DNA from: an uncultured Roseburia sp.
Lineage (GTDB): Bacteria; Bacillota; Clostridia; Lachnospirales; Lachnospiraceae
Reading direction: 5' to 3'
NCBI GenBank assembly: GCA_900756925.1
Contig: CAAELX010000003.1
Span: 1 to 42,189 of the forward strand
Length of the DNA stretch: 42,189 nt
The notes beneath the pieces are model-generated. The model was given only the letters and a program-made list of their open reading frames with translations. It had not been told where the DNA came from and did no database searches. Position numbers and translations under genes: made by a program. Positions within the stretch are counted from its first letter, which is position 1; the number at the start of each line of letters is the position of its first letter. Shown piece by piece: positions 6,590 to 14,251 of this stretch.

Positions 6590-9070
6590 TTATTTTGTTG
6601 TAATTACAACTGTTTTTGGTTCGCATCCCTCTGCTGTAAAGGTCACTCTGATCTCGCCGGCCTCCTCTGTGGAGCGGATGACTGCCATCACCTCACCATC
6701 AAAGGTCTTCCAGGTGGTATCGTCGTAGCTTCCGATCGCTCTCGGATCCGCACTACCGAATCCCTGTAAAACACCGGATCCCTCTACGGAAACAGTAACT
6801 TCCTTCTGTGCGAATATATTTTCCACACCATTTTTGTCTGTCAGTTTTACTGTTACGAACGCAAGGTCACTGCCGTTTGCTTTTAATTCCTGTCCTTCGC
6901 ATACGGTCTGAAGCTCTACAGCATCCTCTGCTGTCTGAAGAACGAATCTTCCTGTCTCTGCACCGTTTTCGTAGCTGACTGCAACAAGCTCGCCCGGTTC
7001 GTAAGTCATCTCATAGGAAGCGGTAAAGCCCGCTGCCTTTCCTGCCTGTTTTCTTCCGAGTGATTTGCCATTTAAGAAAAGTTCTACTTCATCGGCACTG
7101 CTATATACATCCACATTGGCAGGTTTTCCTTCATATCCCGGCCAGGTCCAGCTTGCCACATTGTCTTTTAACATCCATGCAGTCTGGGAATGTGGCATAC
7201 CGTATTTATCCACACGTTCTACTGCGATATATGGTGCCCTGCGAAGTCCGTATACAATCTCACGCAGATAACTGATCGGACGGCGGTAACCGATGAGGTT
7301 GATATCACCGATATAAGCGATACGATCCGGATAAACGCCGTTGAAGTTCTGGGTACCGTCATAATAGAAGACGCCACATCCTGCCTCACCAAGGTAGTCA
7401 TAACCGGTCCAGGTAAAGTCACCAATTACATGATGGTTCCGCTCTACGATATCCCACAGTCTTACGATATCTGCCGGATAAGTCTCCGTTCCAAGAACCG
7501 TCTTATTCGGATGAAGCTCTTTTTCTAACTCATGACGTCCGGTCAGATAGTTCAATCCGATGATATCCATTGCCTCGGATGCCTCCTGAATGGTCTCACT
7601 CATGATCGGATGGCACGCCATCTTGTCCGCTGCCTCACCAACCATAAATGCCATCATACTGTTTAAAGCGCTCGCGCCTTCCTCTTTGTGTCCTTCATCA
7701 GCTGCTGCCGGCTGTTGTGCTGCCATCTCTGCCATCAGCTCTTTGATGATAAGTCCCATCTTGTCGCCGAGTGCCAGCCAGCCATTGATCGCATTGGTCG
7801 TAAATCTGGATGCATCAAGATCATGGAACAGATTGCAGATGTGTCTGTTGATCTGCGCACCTCTTGCACTTCCGAGATCCGGGATCTCATTTCCTGCGGA
7901 ATATAAGACTACAGATGGATGATTGTAATCTTTTTCAACCATTCTTGTGATCTCAATATCCATATGTTCTAAGAAATAGGTTGCATAGTCATTGGAATTC
8001 TTATGCTTCGTCCACATGTCGGAAAGCTCATCCATGACAAGCATACCGTATTTATCGCAGGCGTCTAACATCTCCTTGCTCATCGGATGATGGGCGCTTC
8101 GGATACTGTTGAAACCGGCTTCTTTCATCTGACGGCATCTGCGCTCTTCGGCTGCCTCGTAGGTTGCAGCTCCGATGATACCGTTATCATGATGGATACA
8201 GGTTCCTCTTAATTTTACTTCTTTTCCATTCAGGCGGAGTCCGTGCTCTGCATCAAGCTCTAACGTGCGGATACCGAAATGCTCTTTCACGCAGTCAAGT
8301 TCTTCCTCACCGGAGATAATCTTCATCTCACACTCATACAGATGCGGATGCTCGGTATCCCAGAGTTTTGCATTTTCGATACAGATTCTCTGATGTACTT
8401 TTTCTTCCTCATTTGGATACATCGTCACTTCCACAACATCCTCTGCGACTTTCTCTCCCTCAGAGGTAATCTGGCATACCACTTTTACCTTTTCTTTTGT
8501 TCCTGCGACCTTCTTTACTTCCGTGCAAATATCAATGACGGAAGCTGCCTCATCCGCAGTCGTTGTCGTGATCTTCACACCGTCTGCCGGAATATGTACC
8601 CTGCTTCCCACAAAAAGATTTACATTCCGGTAGATACCGCTTCCGGAATACCATCTTGTATTTTTCTCTGCTTCGTTGTTGGCGATCACCATGATCTCAT
8701 TGTCCTGTCCATACTCTAAGTATTTGTCAAGGACTACATAGAAATTGGAGTATCCATACAGCTGTGTGGCTGCAAGGTTATCATTGACATAAACCATTGC
8801 CTTCTCATATACACCTTCAAATTCCAATACTACGCTCTTATCGGTCCAGTCCTTTGGCACATACAGTGTCTTTTTATAGGTATAGCCACCGCCCGGCCAG
8901 AATCCGGTCTGTGTCTTGTGTGCGGTATCCGGGGTACGCTCCTCATGTACCATTGCATCGTGTGGGAGCTGGACGAATGTTTTCTCCTGTGCTCCTCCCA
9001 TTAAGGATGCCATCATAGCTGGACCGCCTTTCATAAATTCCCAGTTTGCATTCCATTTGCTCTTTACCAT
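6590..9070 (-). CDS. GH2 beta-galactosidase, cytoplasmic
   Basis: Glycoside hydrolase family 2 enzyme of 826 residues, likely cleaving beta-galactosides or related glycosides. Domains in order: sugar-binding jelly roll (WNANWEFMKG, then LPHDAM), an Ig-like GH2 domain, and the TIM barrel from about residue 265. In the barrel, SAGNEIPD gives the acid/base Glu395 and LGTETYP the nucleophile Glu529. A DUF4982-type Ig domain (DVYSSADEVELFLNG) and a final Ig-like domain complete the protein. There is no signal peptide, so it acts inside the cell on sugars brought in by the adjacent symporter. The frame opens 37 codons earlier, but the ATG at 9070 follows AAGGGAAGG and fits the family start. It is the last gene of the LacI-GH3-symporter-GH2 set; a dyad-rich gap precedes it. 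Confidence 0.9.
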   Translation of the reverse strand: MVKSKWNANWEFMKGGPAMMASLMGGAQEKTFVQLPHDAMVHEERTPDTAHKTQTGFWPGGGYTYKKTLYVPKDWTDKSVVLEFEGVYEKAMVYVNDNLAATQLYGYSNFYVVLDKYLEYGQDNEIMVIANNEAEKNTRWYSGSGIYRNVNLFVGSRVHIPADGVKITTTTADEAASVIDICTEVKKVAGTKEKVKVVCQITSEGEKVAEDVVEVTMYPNEEEKVHQRICIENAKLWDTEHPHLYECEMKIISGEEELDCVKEHFGIRTLELDAEHGLRLNGKEVKLRGTCIHHDNGIIGAATYEAAEERRCRQMKEAGFNSIRSAHHPMSKEMLDACDKYGMLVMDELSDMWTKHKNSNDYATYFLEHMDIEITRMVEKDYNHPSVVLYSAGNEIPDLGSARGAQINRHICNLFHDLDASRFTTNAINGWLALGDKMGLIIKELMAEMAAQQPAAADEGHKEEGASALNSMMAFMVGEAADKMACHPIMSETIQEASEAMDIIGLNYLTGRHELEKELHPNKTVLGTETYPADIVRLWDIVERNHHVIGDFTWTGYDYLGEAGCGVFYYDGTQNFNGVYPDRIAYIGDINLIGYRRPISYLREIVYGLRRAPYIAVERVDKYGMPHSQTAWMLKDNVASWTWPGYEGKPANVDVYSSADEVELFLNGKSLGRKQAGKAAGFTASYEMTYEPGELVAVSYENGAETGRFVLQTAEDAVELQTVCEGQELKANGSDLAFVTVKLTDKNGVENIFAQKEVTVSVEGSGVLQGFGSADPRAIGSYDDTTWKTFDGEVMAVIRSTEEAGEIRVTFTAEGCEPKTVVITTK

Positions 9071-9208
9071 TGTTGTTACCTTCCCTTTCGCTGTTATCTT
9101 CCTAATATAGATAACAGAGATATCTTTCCTGTTATTTTGAAAAATATCTCTGTTATCCTTCTTTCCTGTTATGTTTTTCATTCACATAACTTTTGTTCAT
9201 TTTCCTTT
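9071..9208 (-). promoter_or_regulatory. Dyad cluster between symporter and GH2 genes
   Basis: A perfect 14-base inverted repeat, GATAACAGAGATAT (9110-9123) and ATATCTCTGTTATC (9144-9157), is embedded in a cluster of CTGTTAT copies starting at 9091, 9129, 9150 and 9166. CTGTTATC at 9091 also pairs with GATAACAG at 9110. The TGTTATC core equals the left half of the LacI-type operators upstream of the operon. No T-run gives it a clear terminator shape. It may be an internal operator or an mRNA processing/stability element. Confidence 0.5.
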
Positions 9209-10588
9209 TTATTTAATGCCGTGAGCTGCATCCCAGTCAGCGTTAGCCTTCTCAACTTTTAAGAAGTACATGATGACTGTAACCAAAATTACAGCGACCA
9301 TTGGAATCCACAGATACATGAAGTTTAACATGTTAATTGCAGATGCAGACTGCTCTGGAGCATTTGCCACATACCCGCCGGCATCCAGTAATAAACCACA
9401 GATGGCTGTTCCCAGTCCACCACCAACCTTGATACCTAAAGATGAGCAGGAGAACATCGCTCCCTCGATATGTTTTCCCTGTGTACGTACCGTATACTCG
9501 GAGGTTGCGGAAATCAGTGCATTGATATCTCCTGTTACAGGGCTTGCGAATAATCCTGCGATTGCAGACATGATTAACATCATTGGTACATTCATGGCGT
9601 AACCTGCTACAATAAATAATGCACGGAATACCGTTGCTACAATATATCCATATAAGTTGATCTTATACATTCCTTTGAATTTTTTGATCAGCACTGGTGT
9701 AAGAGCAAGACCAATGATCATCGGAATCATCTGTGCTGCCGAAAATGCACCCAACATGCTGACATCACCAAGTACATACGTACACCAGTAAGTACCAACA
9801 CCTGCGATACCTGTCTGGATATAAGTCAACATATAGAAGACCGCGATCATGATAAAGTATTTGTTCATTAATAATAATTTTAATGATTCTACGAAAGAAG
9901 GCTTCTCATCCATAGAAGCTGCACTCTCTTCCATTCCTTCAGAAAGTTCTTCCGGTGAAAGCTCTCTGACAGAGAATACGGCAATTGTGTTCACAACAAA
10001 ACCGATAATTGCATAAATGATAGCTACTGTTTTCCAGCCGACTGCTCCGCCACCAAACTTTCCAACAAGTCCTACTGTCACAGATGCTACAATAATATTG
10101 GTTGCAAGTGCGAACATGAAACGGATAGATCCCATCTGTACACGCTCATTGACATTCTTGGTAATCAGGGATGTCAAGGATGCATATGCAATATTATTTG
10201 CTGTATAGAATACTGCATTTAATAAAGTGTACGCAATAAAGAAGAATGCATACTGTGCAGTAGTGCCCCAGCTTGCCGGAATTGCGAATACTGCTACCAG
10301 GCAGATACAGCATCCAATCTCAGTCCATAACATCCACGGTCTTGCTTTTCCCATCTTTGTATGAGTCTTATCCATTAAGTTACCGAAGAAGACATCGGAT
10401 ACACCGTCTAAGCACTTCGATACCATAATTAATATACCAATTACAGAAGCCTTCAAACCAACTGTATCTGTCAGATAAATCATGACGAAACTGGTAAGAA
10501 GCGCATAAATACAGTTTGCTGCAAGGTCACCTGAACCATAACCAAGTTTGTTGTACCATTTCAAATATTTCTTTTCGTTTGCGTTCAT
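9209..10588 (-). CDS. GPH-family glycoside:cation symporter
   Basis: Major-facilitator-type membrane transporter of the glycoside-pentoside-hexuronide:cation symporter family (MelB/XynP/LacS-like), 459 residues with about twelve hydrophobic helices. The family N-terminus is present: KLGYGSGDLAANCIYALL, then the helix 2-3 loop signature SDVFFGNLMDKTHTKMGKARPW. It lacks the C-terminal IIA domain seen in LacS. It probably imports short beta-linked glycosides, driven by Na+ or H+, for the intracellular GH3 and GH2 enzymes on either side. AGAGGAGGT precedes the ATG, 19 bases after the GH3 gene ends. Confidence 0.92.
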   Translation of the reverse strand: MNANEKKYLKWYNKLGYGSGDLAANCIYALLTSFVMIYLTDTVGLKASVIGILIMVSKCLDGVSDVFFGNLMDKTHTKMGKARPWMLWTEIGCCICLVAVFAIPASWGTTAQYAFFFIAYTLLNAVFYTANNIAYASLTSLITKNVNERVQMGSIRFMFALATNIIVASVTVGLVGKFGGGAVGWKTVAIIYAIIGFVVNTIAVFSVRELSPEELSEGMEESAASMDEKPSFVESLKLLLMNKYFIMIAVFYMLTYIQTGIAGVGTYWCTYVLGDVSMLGAFSAAQMIPMIIGLALTPVLIKKFKGMYKINLYGYIVATVFRALFIVAGYAMNVPMMLIMSAIAGLFASPVTGDINALISATSEYTVRTQGKHIEGAMFSCSSLGIKVGGGLGTAICGLLLDAGGYVANAPEQSASAINMLNFMYLWIPMVAVILVTVIMYFLKVEKANADWDAAHGIK

Positions 10589-10607
10589 CGTAAACTACCT
10601 CCTCTTT

Positions 10608-12689
10608 TTAAAGCTGAATCTTCGTGGTCTTAAGATCTGCTGCATCTGCGCTTGATCCTGCGTAAACGGTATATTCCATCGCCTCGAGCTTCCACTCTCT
10701 GTGGCTTGGGTCGTACCATTTTAGTTTTTCAAGCGGAATGGCGATCTGCACATCTTTTTCCTCACCTGGCTGTAAGGAAACACGTTTGAAGCCTTTCAGC
10801 TGTTTCACCGGTCTGTCCACACTGGAATTCTCAAAGCCTACATATACCTGCACTACTTCGTCACCGGAAATGGTGCCGGTATTCTTTACTTTTGCATGTA
10901 CTACAAGCTGATCCCCCTCGATAGCTGCCATAGGTTCTGCAAAATCAAAGGTTGTATAACTTAATCCATATCCATATGGAACGAGCGGTCTGATACCATG
11001 TTTCTCAAGTCTTGTATATCCGTGATAGTACTCGTAGTACTGGTCGGTTGCCTCCCAATCTACATAAGGAAGATCCTCTTCCCTGTAAGGTACGACATAT
11101 GGGAGCTTACCGGACGGATTCACATCTCCGTACAGGATCTCCGCCATCGCAGTTCCACCTTCCATACCCGGATAATAAGCCATCATGACTGCATTTACAC
11201 AGTCATACCATTCTGTCATCATAATCATATTGCCACCGATCAGGACAACCGTGGACTTCGGATTCTCCGGTCCTACTTCCTGAATCAGCTTAATCTCATC
11301 CTTGTGGAGTCCGAGGCTTGTCTTTCTGTCTCCACCCATCGCTCCGGTGTAGTTCGCCGCCTGGTCTGCGGATACGAACTCACCTTCATCGTCGTGATTA
11401 TATCCGACTACGAATACGACTGCGTCTGCCTCTCTCGCTAACTTCTTAGCACTTTCGAGATCGGATCCGTCATTGAAAATCACTTCACTGTCCGGATTGA
11501 TCCGTTCCATGCCCTGTACCGGTGTTACCACATATGGCGGGCGAACCCAGCTTGAACCGTGGTCTCCGATATTTTCTTTATTGGCAAGCTTGCCGATCAT
11601 GGCAACCTTTTTCACTTTGTCCTTCTTCAGTGGAAGAACTCCCTCATTCTTGATTAAGGTGATTCCTTCCTCGGCCGCCTTCTTTGCAATGGCGATATGT
11701 TCCTCACATCCTACCACTGACATGTCATATTCTTTGTGTCCCCTGTCAAAAGCAAGGATCGTTCTGACAATTCTAAGTGCCGCTTCGTTGACCTTTTCCT
11801 CTGGTACGAAACCATCCTGCACTGCTTTCACAAGACGGTCGCCGAAGTACTGTGTCCACATCATCTCCATATCCTGTCCGCCATTTGCTGCCTCTACCGT
11901 ATCTAAGACACCCCAGCAGAAGTCTGACATAACGAATCCGTCAAAATCCCATTCCTTTTTCAGTACCTGATCTAACAGATATTTGTGATGCCCGCACTGT
12001 ACGCCATTGTAACGGTTGTAGGAACTCATAATACTTGCCGCCCCTGCATCGATACAATCCTTGAAATGTGGCAGGAACACTTCCTTCTCTGTTCTCTGGT
12101 CACAGGTCACGCTGCATTTGAATCTGGCATTCTCCATGTCGTTGAACGCGTAATGCTTCACGCATGCCATGATATCTTCATCCTGGACACCTCTTACCAG
12201 TGCAGCCCCCATCTGACCGATCTGAGTGGTCTCTTCTCCGTAGGTTTCCTGGCTTCTTCCCCATCCAGGATTGTACGGCATGTTGATGCAGACACCTGCG
12301 AACAGGTTCCCTCCGAATGCCCGTACCTCTTTTCCGATACAGTGACCTACCTGCTCCTCAAGCTCCGTATCGAATGTGGCTCCCCTTGCCATCGATACCG
12401 GAAAACAGGTCGTCTGATTATTTCCGCACACTACCCCTCTTGGTCCATCTGCAAAAAGCATTGGAGGAATGTTCTTCTCCTCAATTCCTCCTGCTGCATA
12501 TGGAACTACATTATAATGATTCTCGTCACTTGCCATATCCCCCATCATGGCGATCAAGTCTTCCTGGGAAAGCTTGGTGATATCAATATTTCCGCTCATC
12601 AGCCATACTTTCTGCTCCAGGGTCAGATCATCCACGATCTTTTTGGCTTCCTCTGTGAGCCCGAGTCTGTATTCCTTCGTTGCTCTCAT
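10608..12689 (-). CDS. GH3 beta-glucosidase, cytoplasmic
   Basis: Glycoside hydrolase family 3 enzyme of 693 residues, releasing terminal beta-D-glucosyl (or related) residues from oligosaccharides. N-terminal barrel: LTLEQKVWLMSG, FADGPRGV, CVKHYAFND and the nucleophile Asp256 in FVMSDFCWG. The C-terminal alpha/beta domain contains VVGYNHDDEGE, where Glu435 or Glu437 is the likely acid/base. A fibronectin III-like domain ends the protein (VVHAKVKNTGTISGDEVVQVY). No signal peptide is seen, so it is intracellular. First enzyme gene after the regulator, it has the operator-bearing promoter at 12757-12785. Substrate is inferred from the neighbours. Confidence 0.92.
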   Translation of the reverse strand: MRATKEYRLGLTEEAKKIVDDLTLEQKVWLMSGNIDITKLSQEDLIAMMGDMASDENHYNVVPYAAGGIEEKNIPPMLFADGPRGVVCGNNQTTCFPVSMARGATFDTELEEQVGHCIGKEVRAFGGNLFAGVCINMPYNPGWGRSQETYGEETTQIGQMGAALVRGVQDEDIMACVKHYAFNDMENARFKCSVTCDQRTEKEVFLPHFKDCIDAGAASIMSSYNRYNGVQCGHHKYLLDQVLKKEWDFDGFVMSDFCWGVLDTVEAANGGQDMEMMWTQYFGDRLVKAVQDGFVPEEKVNEAALRIVRTILAFDRGHKEYDMSVVGCEEHIAIAKKAAEEGITLIKNEGVLPLKKDKVKKVAMIGKLANKENIGDHGSSWVRPPYVVTPVQGMERINPDSEVIFNDGSDLESAKKLAREADAVVFVVGYNHDDEGEFVSADQAANYTGAMGGDRKTSLGLHKDEIKLIQEVGPENPKSTVVLIGGNMIMMTEWYDCVNAVMMAYYPGMEGGTAMAEILYGDVNPSGKLPYVVPYREEDLPYVDWEATDQYYEYYHGYTRLEKHGIRPLVPYGYGLSYTTFDFAEPMAAIEGDQLVVHAKVKNTGTISGDEVVQVYVGFENSSVDRPVKQLKGFKRVSLQPGEEKDVQIAIPLEKLKWYDPSHREWKLEAMEYTVYAGSSADAADLKTTKIQL

Positions 12690-12730
12690 TTTGAATCTGC
12701 CCTTCTTTCTGTATGCAATACCCTCTCCAA

Positions 12731-12748
12731 TGTGTGTACGATAACACG
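12731..12748 (-). promoter_or_regulatory. LacI-type operator at the GH3 promoter
   Basis: Read on the minus strand the site is CGTGTTATCGTACACACA, with dyad TGTnnnCGnnnACA centred on CG, the usual LacI-family layout. It begins eight bases after the -10 box, over the predicted transcription start, so bound repressor would block initiation. Two near-identical copies occur at 12868 and 14186. Confidence 0.65.
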
Positions 12749-12756
12749 TAAGTTAT

Positions 12757-12785
12757 ATAATAGAAGCTATTGGCAAAAATGTCAA
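12757..12785 (-). promoter_or_regulatory. Strong promoter of the GH3-symporter-GH2 operon
   Basis: On the minus strand TTGACA (12785-12780) and TATTAT (12762-12757) are separated by exactly 17 bases. The -35 and -10 lie in the arms of an 11-base perfect inverted repeat (AGAAGCTATTG at 12762-12772, CAATAGCTTCT at 12783-12793). A LacI-type operator follows at once. Confidence 0.7.
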
Positions 12786-12867
12786 TAGCTTCTGTGATTT
12801 CAATTCCATTTTGGTTGTTTTGCACAATTTTTCTTTGTCTATTTTTTAACTATGTTTTTAGAATGCC

Positions 12868-12884
12868 CGTGTTATCGCACACAC
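12868..12884 (+). promoter_or_regulatory. Second LacI-type operator copy
   Basis: CGTGTTATCGCACACAC differs from the start-site operator by one base and lies about 135 bases from it, just past the 3' end of the regulator gene. The two sites are inverted relative to each other, an arrangement compatible with DNA looping by a tetrameric repressor. Confidence 0.5.
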
Positions 12885-12901
12885 TTTTGTGCTTTAATGT
12901 G

Positions 12902-13948
12902 TTAATTTTGGTAAAGATTTTGCAGGATGTGAATATGGAGTTCTGTGTAACAGTTCTTTTCCTTCGGTTTTTCCCCGAATGCAAGATACCGAAACAGAAT
13001 CTCAAGTGACAGCGCTCCCTGCACCTTAGGCTGCTGGCTGATCGTGGCATCCACCACTCCGTCCTCCATCATCTGCGCAAGTGTCTCCACCACATCATTT
13101 GTCACAATTTTGAGCTGATGATTCGTATCAGCCCGATGGATCATTTCACAGATCTTATAGTCTGCAGGGTTTGCAATATAGACCACATTCACATCCGGGT
13201 ACTCTGCGAACATCTTCTCCACCTGGATATCGTTTTCTACCGGATCATCTAAGATCTGCCAGCATCCTTCGATCTTCATCTGCGGATAATACGCTTCTGC
13301 TTCCTTCCGAAAGCCCGCAATACGCTCAAAAGAGCTTGCTGCTTCCTTCAACCCCTGTGAGAATATACATACTCTCGCATTCTTGCCACTTGCAAGCGCA
13401 CATAAGCCAGCTGCAAGACGTCCCGATTTTTCATAATCACAACCGACATAGGCAAGATACTTCCGGTCATCCAGAAGGTTATTGTAAAACACAACCGGCT
13501 TTTTTTGTTTCTCCATCGCTTCCACGCAGCAAAGAATCTCTTTCGCTTCCAGACCGATCGTTACAAAACCATCCGCGTCTTTTATGATCTGTTCGATCCC
13601 CTTTATGTTATCCTGCACAGCCTTCGTTTCACGCTTCGTCCACAATTTTAAGAACTCCACCCTGACCCCATAGGCTTCTAACTCCTTCGCTTTCCTGACC
13701 GCCGCCTCCTCCACATCTTTGAAAAACGGATTATGTGTAGTCTCCGGAATCATAAAGCAAATCTTTAATCCTTTTTTGCGTACAGCAAGCCCCTGTGCTA
13801 CGGTATTCGGTTTGTATCCTGCTTTCTCCACAACCGCATTTACCTTCTCCTGCGCTTCCCTGCTGACGCGGCCGCGGTTATGCAATACACGGTCCACCGT
13901 TCCGATGGATACCCCTGCTTCTTTTGCAATCTCTTTTATCGTGATCAT
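12902..13948 (-). CDS. LacI-family transcriptional regulator
   Basis: Sugar-responsive DNA-binding regulator, 348 residues. The N-terminal helix-turn-helix reads ITIKEIAKEAGVSIGTVDRV, then LHNRGRVSREAQEKV and the hinge helix region (NTVAQGLA). A periplasmic-binding-protein-like effector domain runs from about residue 60 to the end (ICFMIPETTHNPFFKDVEEA onward). The TVDRVLH variant of the usual TVSRVLN marks a subfamily often linked to carbohydrate genes in Clostridia. The frame extends 48 codons upstream, but the ATG at 13948 begins at the family start. It is followed in the same direction by the GH3-symporter-GH2 genes. Operators at the GH3 promoter and near its own promoter suggest repression of the operon plus autoregulation. 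The effector is unknown. Confidence 0.9.
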   Translation of the reverse strand: MITIKEIAKEAGVSIGTVDRVLHNRGRVSREAQEKVNAVVEKAGYKPNTVAQGLAVRKKGLKICFMIPETTHNPFFKDVEEAAVRKAKELEAYGVRVEFLKLWTKRETKAVQDNIKGIEQIIKDADGFVTIGLEAKEILCCVEAMEKQKKPVVFYNNLLDDRKYLAYVGCDYEKSGRLAAGLCALASGKNARVCIFSQGLKEAASSFERIAGFRKEAEAYYPQMKIEGCWQILDDPVENDIQVEKMFAEYPDVNVVYIANPADYKICEMIHRADTNHQLKIVTNDVVETLAQMMEDGVVDATISQQPKVQGALSLEILFRYLAFGEKPKEKNCYTELHIHILQNLYQN

Positions 13949-14131
13949 ACTCTCTTCCCCTGTTCTTGATTCTTCTTCCCCCATGATACCTTTTCTACTA
14001 CTGCTTCTGCATCTCTTCAGAGAAAAAAACACAGCCCCTGTCTGCCGTTCTCTTTCACCTGATAAAGTGTAAGGTCTGCATCCCCGCCGCATGTCCGTAT
14101 GTGCAGGAATGACAGCTACTCTGTTATCTCC

Positions 14132-14160
14132 ATCATATCCCCGAAAGTCCGGTCTGTAAA
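14132..14160 (-). promoter_or_regulatory. Promoter of the LacI-type regulator gene
   Basis: On the minus strand TTTACA (14160-14155) and TATGAT (14137-14132) are 17 bases apart. A TGTTATC half-site at 14122-14128 lies just downstream and a full operator copy at 14186 upstream. The remainder of the 13949-14251 gap holds nothing else recognisable. Confidence 0.55.
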
Positions 14161-14185
14161 CCGTTTCCGCGTTGATTTTACTTTT

Positions 14186-14201
14186 CTGTTATCGTACACA
14201 C
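14186..14201 (+). promoter_or_regulatory. Third LacI-type operator copy
   Basis: CTGTTATCGTACACAC matches the GH3 operator over 14 bases. It lies about 25 bases upstream of the -35 box of the regulator promoter, consistent with autoregulation. Confidence 0.55.
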
Positions 14202-14251
14202 TGTTCTTCGCACTGCAACACATCCGGTCATGGGCGCAGCTTTCCATTCAA

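Noticed and set aside
14160..14175. Possible catabolite-response (cre) site near the LacI-type regulator promoter
   Set aside because: Around the central CG the sequence departs from the cre consensus at several fixed positions.
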